Shown here piece by piece: positions 33,674 to 41,387 of a stretch of DNA of 64,000 nucleotides. The notes below the pieces were generated by a model. The model made no database searches. It was not told the DNA's origin and worked only from the letters and a program-made list of their open reading frames with translations. A program made the translations under genes and the position numbers. Each line of letters starts with the position of its first letter. Within the stretch, counting starts at the first letter, position 1. Source of the stretch: Cerasibacillus sp036516575 (lineage in GTDB: Bacteria; Bacillota; Bacilli; Bacillales; Amphibacillaceae); the NCBI RefSeq assembly GCF_036516575.1, contig NZ_DATBTY010000040.1:148143-212142 (forward strand), given 5' to 3'.

Positions 33674-35314
33674 ATGCTTAAAAATAAACATGTTGAATAT
33701 TATATGAACCAATACGAGACTGGAAAAATTAAAGTCAGTAAGTACGTGGTTCTTTTGTTTTCATATTTAAAAAATCACGTTCTTAATCGTGATGATATCT
33801 ATTTTGATACAGAAATGCATGAAAAATATATTGCGTTTACTGAAAAAAATTATTTCAACTTAATGCCGTTTCAAAAGTTTAAGACAGCATTTGTATTTTT
33901 ATATTATAAGGAAGGCGGCTATCCGTTTTTTGAGCAATTCTTTTTCTATGAAGCACGTGGTGCTGGAAAAAATGGATTAATTTCCTCACTAGCTCATTTC
34001 TTTACGAGTGATTTGCATGGAATTGATAATTATAATGTATCAATTGTGGCTAATAGTGAAGAACAAGCAAAAACTTCTTTTGAAGAAATCTATAACACAA
34101 TTGAACATGATGGGAAAGATGGAGTTCTACAGTCACTTTTTTATCACACTAAATCAGAAATTATAAGCCGAACGAATCAGAGTAAAATAAAATATCATAC
34201 TTCAAATCCAAAAACTAAAGATAGTTTACGTGATGGTTGTGTTATATATGATGAAGTTCATGAATATGAGGATTCAGCTATAATAGATGTATTTTCATCA
34301 GGATTGGGAAAAGTAAAACATTCTAGGGAATTTTTTATTACGACTGATGGTTTTGTGCGTGGTGGATATTTAGATGATTTAAAAGACAGGGCTATCAATG
34401 TTCTAAAAGGTGAGGCGTTAGATGATCCGTTATTTGCTTTTATGGCCACCTTAAATAGTGAAGATGAAATGGATGACTACGATAATTGGCAAAAAGCAAA
34501 TCCGATGTTCCATGAGCCAATGTCTGAATACGCAAAAGAATTATTCCGTAAAGTTAGAACTCAATATATTACTTTAGGAAACTCTAAGCCTTCTGCAAGA
34601 GTTCGTTTTATGACGAAAAGAATGAATTTCCCAGGAACGGATTTAGAAACATCTGTAGCAACCTGGGAAGAAATAAAAGCCACAAATAGAGAAATGCCAA
34701 ATTTAAAACATAAATCATGTGTAGGTGGATTAGACTTTGCCTCTATTCGAGATTTCGCTGCAGTTGGATTACTTTTTAAGCAAGAAAATAATTATGTTTG
34801 GAAAAGCCATTCATTTGTAAATAGGAATTTTTTAAAAAGAGTTGATTTAAAACCGCCAATTGAGGAATGGGAAGAGAGGGGATTATTAACGATTGTTAAT
34901 GAACCAGTCATTAATGTTAAACATATCGTTAATTGGTTTGTAAAAATGAGAGAAAGTTATGGTTTAACAACAATTGTTGCGGATACATTTAGGTTGGATT
35001 TAGTTAAGCAGGCACTTGAAGATGAAGGTTTTGAGCTTGCTTATGTAAGGACAAAAGGAATTGAGGCATTGCTAGCTCCTAGGGTAGAAACAATTTTTGC
35101 TGAAAAGCGCGTTATATTTGGTGATAATCCACTTATGCGCTGGTATACGAATAACGTAAAAGTAATAACAGATTCAAAAGGTAATCGAACGTATGGTAAG
35201 AAAGATGAGATTAAGCGTAAGACAGATGGTTTTCAAGCGTTTATTCATGCTTTATATCGAGATGATTTGATAGATGAAGAATTGGATTTCTTCTTAGATG
35301 ACATTGATTTTTAG
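33674..35314 (+). CDS. Terminase large subunit
   Basis: A 546-residue HK97-type terminase. The N-terminal ATPase has a variant Walker A (ARGAGKNG, residues 94-101) and Walker B (CVIYDEVHE, 189-197). The C-terminal nuclease carries conserved acids in GGLDFASIRDFAAVG and ADTFRLDLV. It pumps DNA into the prohead and cuts the concatemer. Full length. Confidence 0.93.
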   Translation: MLKNKHVEYYMNQYETGKIKVSKYVVLLFSYLKNHVLNRDDIYFDTEMHEKYIAFTEKNYFNLMPFQKFKTAFVFLYYKEGGYPFFEQFFFYEARGAGKNGLISSLAHFFTSDLHGIDNYNVSIVANSEEQAKTSFEEIYNTIEHDGKDGVLQSLFYHTKSEIISRTNQSKIKYHTSNPKTKDSLRDGCVIYDEVHEYEDSAIIDVFSSGLGKVKHSREFFITTDGFVRGGYLDDLKDRAINVLKGEALDDPLFAFMATLNSEDEMDDYDNWQKANPMFHEPMSEYAKELFRKVRTQYITLGNSKPSARVRFMTKRMNFPGTDLETSVATWEEIKATNREMPNLKHKSCVGGLDFASIRDFAAVGLLFKQENNYVWKSHSFVNRNFLKRVDLKPPIEEWEERGLLTIVNEPVINVKHIVNWFVKMRESYGLTTIVADTFRLDLVKQALEDEGFELAYVRTKGIEALLAPRVETIFAEKRVIFGDNPLMRWYTNNVKVITDSKGNRTYGKKDEIKRKTDGFQAFIHALYRDDLIDEELDFFLDDIDF

Positions 35315-35317
35315 GAG

Positions 35318-36469
35318 GTGATTCATATCGGATTGTTTAATTTATTTAGTACTAGAAATGAAAAGTTAGAAATATTAGATGACCTTTCATTGTATGAGGA
35401 TAAAGTCAGGAAAACAGCACTTAAACGTATAGCAATTGAATCTGTTATTGGAATGATTTCAAAAACAATCATTCAATCGGAATTTAGAGTTATAGAAGAT
35501 GGTTCAAATGTAAAAAATGAAATGTATTATCGGTTTAATGTAAAACCAAATGTTAACCAATCAGCTGCTCGTTTTTGGGAACAAGTTGTCAATAAACTAA
35601 TTTATGATGGAGAATGTTTAATAATAAAAGCAGATACAGATGATTTATTAATAGCTGATGATTATATGCGAGAAACGTTTGCTATTTTTCCAGATAAATT
35701 TAAAAATGTTATTGTGAAAGATTATGAATTTAAGCGAGTATTTAATCGTAATGAAGTTATATTTTTTCAATATGGCAATGAGAGCTTGTCTTCATTAATT
35801 GATAGTCTGTATTATGATTATGGTGAATTACTAGCTAGATTAATAGAGTTCCAGCTGAGAAAAAATCAAATAAGAGCAACAGTTGATATAGAAGCTGTTG
35901 CAGGAAAAGATGAAAAGGCAAAAAAAAGACTACAAAACTTTATTAATCGAACTTATAAAGCAATTAAAGAAAAAGCAATAGCCATTATCCCACAACAAAA
36001 GGGTTTTACTTATCAAGAACATTCAAAGCAAACAGGAAATCAAGTTAGTGTAGATGAAATTAATAAATTAACGAATGGATTTATGGATCAAGTTGCAAAT
36101 GCTGTTGGATTGCCTGTCGCATTGTTACGAGGAGACATGGCAGATGTTGAAAAGATAACAAGAAATTACATGAAGTTTTGTATTGATCCTATCCTTAAAA
36201 TTATTCGTGACGAGTTAAATATGCAATTTATTTCTAAAGATGATTATTTAAAAGGAAATAATATAGACATTAGACGCGTCACATATAGTAACGTATTTGA
36301 TGTCGCGAGTTCGGTAGATAAGTTGCGCTCTTCCGGTGTATTGAATGGAAATGAATTACGAGACGAGCTTGGATATGAACATGCAGATGATCCAATGATG
36401 GATAAATACTTTATTACTAAAAACTATCAAGAAAGCAGTCAAGCACTTGAAGGAGGTGATGATGAATGA
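35318..36469 (+). CDS. Portal protein (HK97 family)
   Basis: A roughly 380-residue portal (NVNQSAARFWEQVVNKLIYDGE, given in part; GLPVALLRGDMADVEKITRN). It forms the dodecameric DNA gate of the capsid. The start is unusual: GTG 35318 overlaps a perfect AGGAGG, whereas the best-spaced codon is ATC 35327, which would give the family-typical GLFNLF N-terminus. The stop overlaps the protease start by 4 nt. Confidence 0.92.
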   Translation: MIHIGLFNLFSTRNEKLEILDDLSLYEDKVRKTALKRIAIESVIGMISKTIIQSEFRVIEDGSNVKNEMYYRFNVKPNVNQSAARFWEQVVNKLIYDGECLIIKADTDDLLIADDYMRETFAIFPDKFKNVIVKDYEFKRVFNRNEVIFFQYGNESLSSLIDSLYYDYGELLARLIEFQLRKNQIRATVDIEAVAGKDEKAKKRLQNFINRTYKAIKEKAIAIIPQQKGFTYQEHSKQTGNQVSVDEINKLTNGFMDQVANAVGLPVALLRGDMADVEKITRNYMKFCIDPILKIIRDELNMQFISKDDYLKGNNIDIRRVTYSNVFDVASSVDKLRSSGVLNGNELRDELGYEHADDPMMDKYFITKNYQESSQALEGGDDE

Positions 36470-37155
36470 ACAATACGAAATTATTCAACCTGAAATCCCA
36501 TCTAGAAATTAAAAATCAAGCGAATAAAGAATTAAGGCTATTCATTTATGGTTTTATCGGTGGATGGGACAATAACGCAAAGGACATTTTACGTCAGTTA
36601 GAGCATTCAAATGCTGAAAAAATCCATGTTCATATTAATAGTGGTGGTGGATCTGCATTTGATGGTATAGCAATTTCTAATTTACTTAAAAATCATAGAG
36701 CAGAAGTTATCATTCACGTTGATGGTTGGGCGGCAAGTGCAGCATCGATTATCGCTATGGCTGGCGATAAAATTATTATGCCAGCTAACACATTGATGAT
36801 GATTCATCAAGCAAGTGCATTCGTTTATGGAAATGCTGATCAGTTAGAAAAAATAGCAAGTGATTTAAGAAAAGTTGATAAAGCTGTTAGTGCATCATAT
36901 AAAAACCGTTTCGTTGGTAGTGAAGAAGAATTAGATAAGCTGCTAGAAGAAGAAACTTGGCTTACAGCAGATGAAGCAGTTGCACTTGGTTTCGCTGATG
37001 AGGTTTCAGACAAAATTGATTATGAAGAACCAATCGATAACGAAGATGATGAACCGGAGAACCTAAAAGATAATCTAGTTGCTAAGTATTCAAAACAAAA
37101 TAAACAAGTAGCAAAACAACCTGTAAATGAAAATATTGCTAGGTTGTTTTTATAA
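36466..37155 (+). CDS. ClpP-type head maturation protease
   Basis: A 229-residue S14 serine protease. The nucleophile is Ser91 in GWAASAAS and the histidine is His114 in MMIHQAS; INSGGGSAFDG shapes the oxyanion region. It cleaves scaffold and capsid N-termini during prohead maturation. Coupled to the portal gene. Confidence 0.93.
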   Translation: MNNTKLFNLKSHLEIKNQANKELRLFIYGFIGGWDNNAKDILRQLEHSNAEKIHVHINSGGGSAFDGIAISNLLKNHRAEVIIHVDGWAASAASIIAMAGDKIIMPANTLMMIHQASAFVYGNADQLEKIASDLRKVDKAVSASYKNRFVGSEEELDKLLEEETWLTADEAVALGFADEVSDKIDYEEPIDNEDDEPENLKDNLVAKYSKQNKQVAKQPVNENIARLFL

Positions 37156-37173
37156 TTTAAGGAGGAATATTTA

Positions 37174-38340
37174 ATGGGAGCAAATATTAAATTTAATAAT
37201 TTCGAAGACAAAAAATTGGCTTTTGCTAAAGCTATGCAAGAAGGTACAGAAGAACAACAAAAAGTAGCTTTAAATGAAATGTTAGAATCTCTTGCCTTAG
37301 ACGTTAAAAACGATATTATGCAGCAAGTTAATACACAAATGGCTGATAATGCTGTTTTACAGTCACGTGGACAAAATGTATTAACTAGTGAAGAACGAGA
37401 GTTTTTCAATGTGGTTATTGAAGAAGGTGGGTTTAAGGACACTGATACTTTACCAAAAACGACACAAGAGCGTGTATTTGAGGATATTAAAGAAGAACAC
37501 CCACTTCTAACTCATCTCGGATTACAGAATTTAGGAGCAGTTACAGAATTTATTTATGGTGATCCGGAAGGGATGGCAGTGTGGGGTCCACTATTTGGTG
37601 AGATTAAAGGACAATTAAATGCTACATTCCGGAAAGAAAAAATTGAGCAATTGAAACTTACAGCATTTATTCCTATTGCTAAGGACATGCTTAAACTTGG
37701 TCCAGAATGGATTGAACGTTATGTTCGTACCATTTTAGTAGAAGCAATGTCTGTTGGATTAGAAAGAGGGTTTATTGCGGGGCGAGGACAGACTCAAGAT
37801 GAACCAATTGGTCTATTGAAAAATGTTAATAAAGAGACTGGTGCAGTAACAGATAAAACAAGTGCTGGTACATTAACATTTAAACCAGGCCGGACAACTA
37901 TTAACGAAATGAAAGATGTTGTTAAAAAGCTATCTATTCGACCTGTTGGAAAGGACCAAGAAGAAAAAGTTCGTAAAGTCGCTGGAAAGGTAGTCATGGT
38001 AACGAATCCATTTGATACATTTGATATTCAAGCGAATGCCACTGTTCAGAACGCAAGTGGTGTGTATGTAACTAACTTACCATTTAATCCGATTCCAACT
38101 GAATCAGTATTTGTTCCACAAGGCAAGGTAGTTTTCTTTGTGAAAGGAGAATATATTGCTGCAGTGGGTGGTGGTTTAGAAGTTAAACGTTATACAGAGA
38201 CTCTTGCTCTTGAAGATGCTGATGTATTTATTGGAAAACAATTTGCTACTGGTAAAGCGAAAGATAACTATGCTGCACAAGTCTATGACTTGAATTTAGA
38301 TTTAACAGATCAGGCTCCAACTGAACCTGAAGGAGCTTAA
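37174..38340 (+). CDS. Major capsid protein (HK97 fold)
   Basis: A 388-residue HK97-type capsid protein. The first ~95 residues are a charged helical delta/scaffold domain (EEQQKVALNEMLESLALDV) that the upstream protease should remove. The body contains DPEGMAVWGPLFGEIKG and VGGGLEVKRYTETLALEDAD. It ends with APTEPEGA, a tail shared with the major tail protein. The last codons provide GAAGGAG upstream of the connector gene. Confidence 0.93.
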   Translation: MGANIKFNNFEDKKLAFAKAMQEGTEEQQKVALNEMLESLALDVKNDIMQQVNTQMADNAVLQSRGQNVLTSEEREFFNVVIEEGGFKDTDTLPKTTQERVFEDIKEEHPLLTHLGLQNLGAVTEFIYGDPEGMAVWGPLFGEIKGQLNATFRKEKIEQLKLTAFIPIAKDMLKLGPEWIERYVRTILVEAMSVGLERGFIAGRGQTQDEPIGLLKNVNKETGAVTDKTSAGTLTFKPGRTTINEMKDVVKKLSIRPVGKDQEEKVRKVAGKVVMVTNPFDTFDIQANATVQNASGVYVTNLPFNPIPTESVFVPQGKVVFFVKGEYIAAVGGGLEVKRYTETLALEDADVFIGKQFATGKAKDNYAAQVYDLNLDLTDQAPTEPEGA

Positions 38341-38351
38341 GAGGTGATTAA

Positions 38352-38651
38352 ATGATCACTGATGAGTTTTTAAAAGAATTTAAAGAGCGAATGCATATAT
38401 CACACAACAGTGAGGACGACAATCTAAAACGATTGTTGTCCTTTTCAATATCTTATATAAAGGAAAAATGCGGTGAATTCGATTTAAACGGTAAACTTAA
38501 TACCGATTTACGAGCTAAAGAACTTGTATTTGAAAGAACACGTTATTTATATAATGATGCTGTTGAATTTTTTGAAGACAATTTTCTAAGCGAAATTACT
38601 AGTCTTGGTTTAGATTTAGCAGAAGAAGTTGATGACAATGATCAAGTTTGA
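38352..38651 (+). CDS. Head-tail connector (HK97 gp6-like)
   Basis: A 99-residue helical protein (SFSISYIKEKCGEFDLNGK ... ELVFERTRYLYNDAVEFFED) with the layout of gp6-like adaptors that bind under the portal. GAGGTGATTAA precedes the ATG. It overlaps the next gene by 14 nt. Confidence 0.85.
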   Translation: MITDEFLKEFKERMHISHNSEDDNLKRLLSFSISYIKEKCGEFDLNGKLNTDLRAKELVFERTRYLYNDAVEFFEDNFLSEITSLGLDLAEEVDDNDQV

Positions 38652-39006
38652 ATTTAAGAAGAAACGAATTAACAGCGGTGATTTGCGTACGCCCGTTGTT
38701 TTTTATGAGTACGCTCCAATAAAAGGGCCAGATCCAGGCGAAAAGGAAAAACGTGTCCTATATGAATGCTTTGCGAAAGTAGAAACGGTTTGGGCTAAGG
38801 ATTTAGAACAAGCGAAAACGACTGGAACAGTTGAAGATTTAACGATATCCATACGCGATCCACGTTCAGATTATAGACCGAACAATAAGCATTATGTTGA
38901 AATTGATGATATTTATTATCGTGGAAAACGTTATAACATTAAACACGTTCAACCTGATTTGCAAAATAAAGATTTTATCAAAGTTATTGCGGGGGTAGAG
39001 TCATGA
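38638..39006 (+). CDS. Head closure protein (SPP1 gp16-like)
   Basis: A 122-residue beta-rich protein (LRTPVVFYEYAPIKGPDPGE, ISIRDPRSDYRPNNKHYVEI), typical of head-tail stoppers. ATG 38638 is taken; in-frame starts at 38629-38632 are possible. Coupled by a 4-nt overlap to the next gene. Confidence 0.85.
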   Translation: MIKFEFKKKRINSGDLRTPVVFYEYAPIKGPDPGEKEKRVLYECFAKVETVWAKDLEQAKTTGTVEDLTISIRDPRSDYRPNNKHYVEIDDIYYRGKRYNIKHVQPDLQNKDFIKVIAGVES

Positions 39007-39395
39007 GTGTTGAGTTTACTGGTGTGAATAAATTACTTTCAGAGCTTGAAAGAAAACTAGGTAAATCTAATATTCAACGTGTTAGTGATAAAGCATTAAC
39101 TGAGGGCGCTAAAGTTTTTGTAGCTGAACTTAAGCGGCAATTTGAAACATTTAAGGATACTGGGGCATCCATTGATGAAATAACGATTTCAAAACCAATG
39201 ACAGTCGCCAGAAAAAGGATTGTTAAAATCTATTGGCGTGGCCCAAAAGGTCGTTATCGTATAATCCATTTGAATGAATGGGGAACAATTAACAATCCCA
39301 ATCCACGAGGAAAAGGAAAAATTGCACTAGCTCTTAGAAATGCTGAAAAAGCGTATAGAGATACTATTGTGCGTTATCTAAAGGCGGGAATCTAA
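39003..39395 (+). CDS. HK97 gp10-like tail completion protein
   Basis: A 130-residue protein with the gp10-like signature (ELKRQFETFKDTGASIDEIT, HLNEWGTINNPNPRGKG). It joins the head connector to the tail. Overlaps its neighbours by 4 nt and 1 nt. Confidence 0.85.
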   Translation: MSVEFTGVNKLLSELERKLGKSNIQRVSDKALTEGAKVFVAELKRQFETFKDTGASIDEITISKPMTVARKRIVKIYWRGPKGRYRIIHLNEWGTINNPNPRGKGKIALALRNAEKAYRDTIVRYLKAGI

Positions 39396-39796
39396 TGGAT
39401 ATATTAGATATTGTTTATAAAAAGTTAATTGAAAATGATTATCTAAGTTCACAAACATATATCCCTGGGGAAGATGATTATCGAATTAAATTCTATGAAT
39501 ATCCTGAAACAGGAGATATAGCTGGACCTTATATAATTATTGATCCATTAGATGATGGAAAACCAGTTAATTATGCTGATAATAAATGGACACAGCTTGA
39601 TTTTTTATTACAAGTGGAAGTTTGGTCTTTAAATAGAAAAACCACACTACACTTATCCCAAGCGATACGTGATTTAATGTGGAGTGAACTAGGTTTTCAT
39701 CAAATCAAAGGACCGAACGAATATGACAAGGGTATTTATCGTAATGCGAATAGATATAGAGGAACCTTTTACAGAGATGATTTTGAAACAATATAA
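39395..39796 (+). CDS. Tail terminator-like protein (DUF806-like)
   Basis: A 133-residue protein (YIIIDPLDDGKPVNYADNKW, LLQVEVWSLNRKTTLHLSQA) in the position and size of DUF806 tail terminators, which cap the tail tube. Confidence 0.78.
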   Translation: MDILDIVYKKLIENDYLSSQTYIPGEDDYRIKFYEYPETGDIAGPYIIIDPLDDGKPVNYADNKWTQLDFLLQVEVWSLNRKTTLHLSQAIRDLMWSELGFHQIKGPNEYDKGIYRNANRYRGTFYRDDFETI

Positions 39797-39812
39797 TTAG
39801 GAGGAATAAGTG

Positions 39813-40436
39813 ATGACAGAAGAAAAAATTTATCGTGCTTCAACCGGTGTGGATGAATTTTATTATGGTGAAATTGACGAGTCTAAAAATATATTGATTG
39901 AAGGTAAAAATATTGAAAGAATAAAATTTTTGCAGACAATCAATATAGAGATGGCGCAAGAAATTGTCCGCGCTTATGGTGATAATAAAACAGCGGAAAT
40001 GGCAACGTCAAGTGGAGATACGACAGTGACGTCAGCTTTTCACACAATCCCTATTCAAGATAAACAGAGACTACTAGGTTTAGAAGTTGTAGAAGGCATT
40101 ACTGCAATGGGAAGTGAAGATAACCCACCATATGTTGGTGTCGTCTTTGCTAAGACTTATGAAGATGGTTCACGTGAATATGTCGGACTTCCAAAAGGAA
40201 TTTTCACACGTCCAAATATTGAAGGTCAGACTAAGGAAGACGGTGTTGAGTTTAGTTCAGAAGAAATTGAAGCTCAATTCATGGATCGAAAAGTAGAAGG
40301 ATTCAAAAAGGAAAAGTCTGTTTTATTTGCTCGAGACAAAGCAGGAGAAACAACAAATCGAGATGCATTATTTTTGAAAGTTTTTGGTAAACCACATCCT
40401 GAATCTGGAACACCAGCTGAACCGGAGGGAGCATAA
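39813..40436 (+). CDS. Major tail tube protein (phi13 type)
   Basis: A 207-residue protein (TGVDEFYYGEIDESKN ... PPYVGVVFAKTYEDGSREYVGLPKG, given in parts) of the phi13-type major tail family. GGAGG lies 8 nt before ATG 39813. The C-terminus TPAEPEGA nearly repeats that of the capsid protein, and its codons supply the ribosome binding site of the next gene. Confidence 0.88.
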   Translation: MTEEKIYRASTGVDEFYYGEIDESKNILIEGKNIERIKFLQTINIEMAQEIVRAYGDNKTAEMATSSGDTTVTSAFHTIPIQDKQRLLGLEVVEGITAMGSEDNPPYVGVVFAKTYEDGSREYVGLPKGIFTRPNIEGQTKEDGVEFSSEEIEAQFMDRKVEGFKKEKSVLFARDKAGETTNRDALFLKVFGKPHPESGTPAEPEGA

Positions 40437-40438
40437 TT

Positions 40439-40768
40439 ATGCAAGACATTAATAAAATGAAAGTCCATGAAATTAAGGAAAAACTTACAGAGTTGGGTGT
40501 TGAGTTTGACGATAAGCTGAACAAGCCTGAACTTGTTAAACTTCTAGAAGAAAGTTTAGATAAAATGGTCTCTGATGAATTAGAATCGAAACCAAAAAGT
40601 TATGTAGTGATTCATGACTTTAAAGATTTAAAGGATAATAACACAATCTATATTAAAGGTGATATTTATCCACGTAGAGCAGATGCTAAAGTAGATGACG
40701 ACAGAATTAAAGAATTATCTTCCACTAACAACAAAATTGGTAAAGTTTTAATTAAGGAGCAGGGATAA
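40439..40768 (+). CDS. Tail-region protein with N-terminal HeH/SAP-like motif
   Basis: A 109-residue protein. The N-terminal helix-extended-helix segment (MKVHEIKEKLTELGVEFDDK ... LVKLLEE) is followed by a C-terminal beta-rich part (YVVIHDFKDLKDNNTIYIKG). This two-part plan recurs after the major tail gene in Bacillus and Clostridium phages. A terminator overlaps its end. Confidence 0.7.
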   Translation: MQDINKMKVHEIKEKLTELGVEFDDKLNKPELVKLLEESLDKMVSDELESKPKSYVVIHDFKDLKDNNTIYIKGDIYPRRADAKVDDDRIKELSSTNNKIGKVLIKEQG

Positions 40769-40784
40769 TCACTTGCTCCTTTTA
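40754..40784 (+). terminator. Hairpin attenuator within the tail operon
   Basis: AAGGAGCA (40754-40761) and TGCTCCTT (40774-40781) followed by TTATTT. It lies between the major tail region and the tail chaperone and may reduce downstream expression. Confidence 0.7.
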
Positions 40785-40816
40785 TTTATGCGCATAAATA
40801 AGAAAGGACGATTGTA

Positions 40817-41167
40817 ATGGCTAAATTAAAGCGAAATATGATTGAACTTGTAAAAGAAGTTAAAGAAGGTGAAATTGTAACAGAGAAATATCTAACACCT
40901 GTTTTCATCCCCTTTTCAGTGGTTTATGAAGCGATTGATATTGTAGAAAAAATGGAAAAGGAAGATGAGAAATCAGAAAAAGAAGTTATTGAAATGTTGC
41001 TAGATTTTGTTGCTAACAAGATTTACAAAGGGCAATTTACGAAAGATGAATTGTTTAATGGTTTACATGCACCAGACGCAGTTAATACATTACGTGATCA
41101 AGTCTTGTTTATTGCTCAAGGTCAGCAAAGTGATGAAACAAAAAAATTCCTGGAGAAGAAAAGTTAA
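40817..41167 (+). CDS. Tail assembly chaperone, short form (gpG-like)
   Basis: A 116-residue acidic helical protein (MAKLKRNMIELVKEVKEGEI ... EMLLDFVANKIYKGQFTKDE, in parts), in the conserved slot before the tape measure gene. Like lambda gpG it should coat the tape measure during tail assembly. The slippery heptamer A AAA AAA at 41140-41146 lies near its 3' end. Confidence 0.85.
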   Translation: MAKLKRNMIELVKEVKEGEIVTEKYLTPVFIPFSVVYEAIDIVEKMEKEDEKSEKEVIEMLLDFVANKIYKGQFTKDELFNGLHAPDAVNTLRDQVLFIAQGQQSDETKKFLEKKS

Positions 41168-41352
41168 CTGATGAAGACTTTTCTTCTCGAAAACAAAAGG
41201 AATATTTAGATAAAATCATCATGGAAATGATGAAGGAAGGAAAAGACATAAACGAAATACTAGATATGCCATTTCATTTTATCTTAGAACTGTTAAGAGA
41301 AAAGAATAAACCTAAAAGAGAAAAATCCTTAATCGCTGCATTCGGTGGTTAA
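40817..41352 (+). CDS. Tail assembly chaperone, frameshifted long form (gpGT-like)
   Basis: A -1 slip at A AAA AAA (41140-41146, codons AAA AAA in frame 0) moves ribosomes into an open frame that begins IPGEEKLTDEDFSSRKQKEY and ends LIAAFGG at the TAA 41350-41352. This gives about 178 residues. The T-domain frame has no start of its own. The arrangement and size match lambda gpG/gpGT and many siphoviruses; the frameshift itself is inferred. Confidence 0.82.
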
Positions 41353-41387
41353 GGATTTTTTATTTTGCAAAGAGGGGAGGTTAAAAA

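Noticed and set aside
40754..40784. Hairpin as the end of the structural operon
   Set aside because: The chaperone, tape measure and tail genes continue immediately in the same orientation with no new strong promoter, so it is treated as an attenuator.
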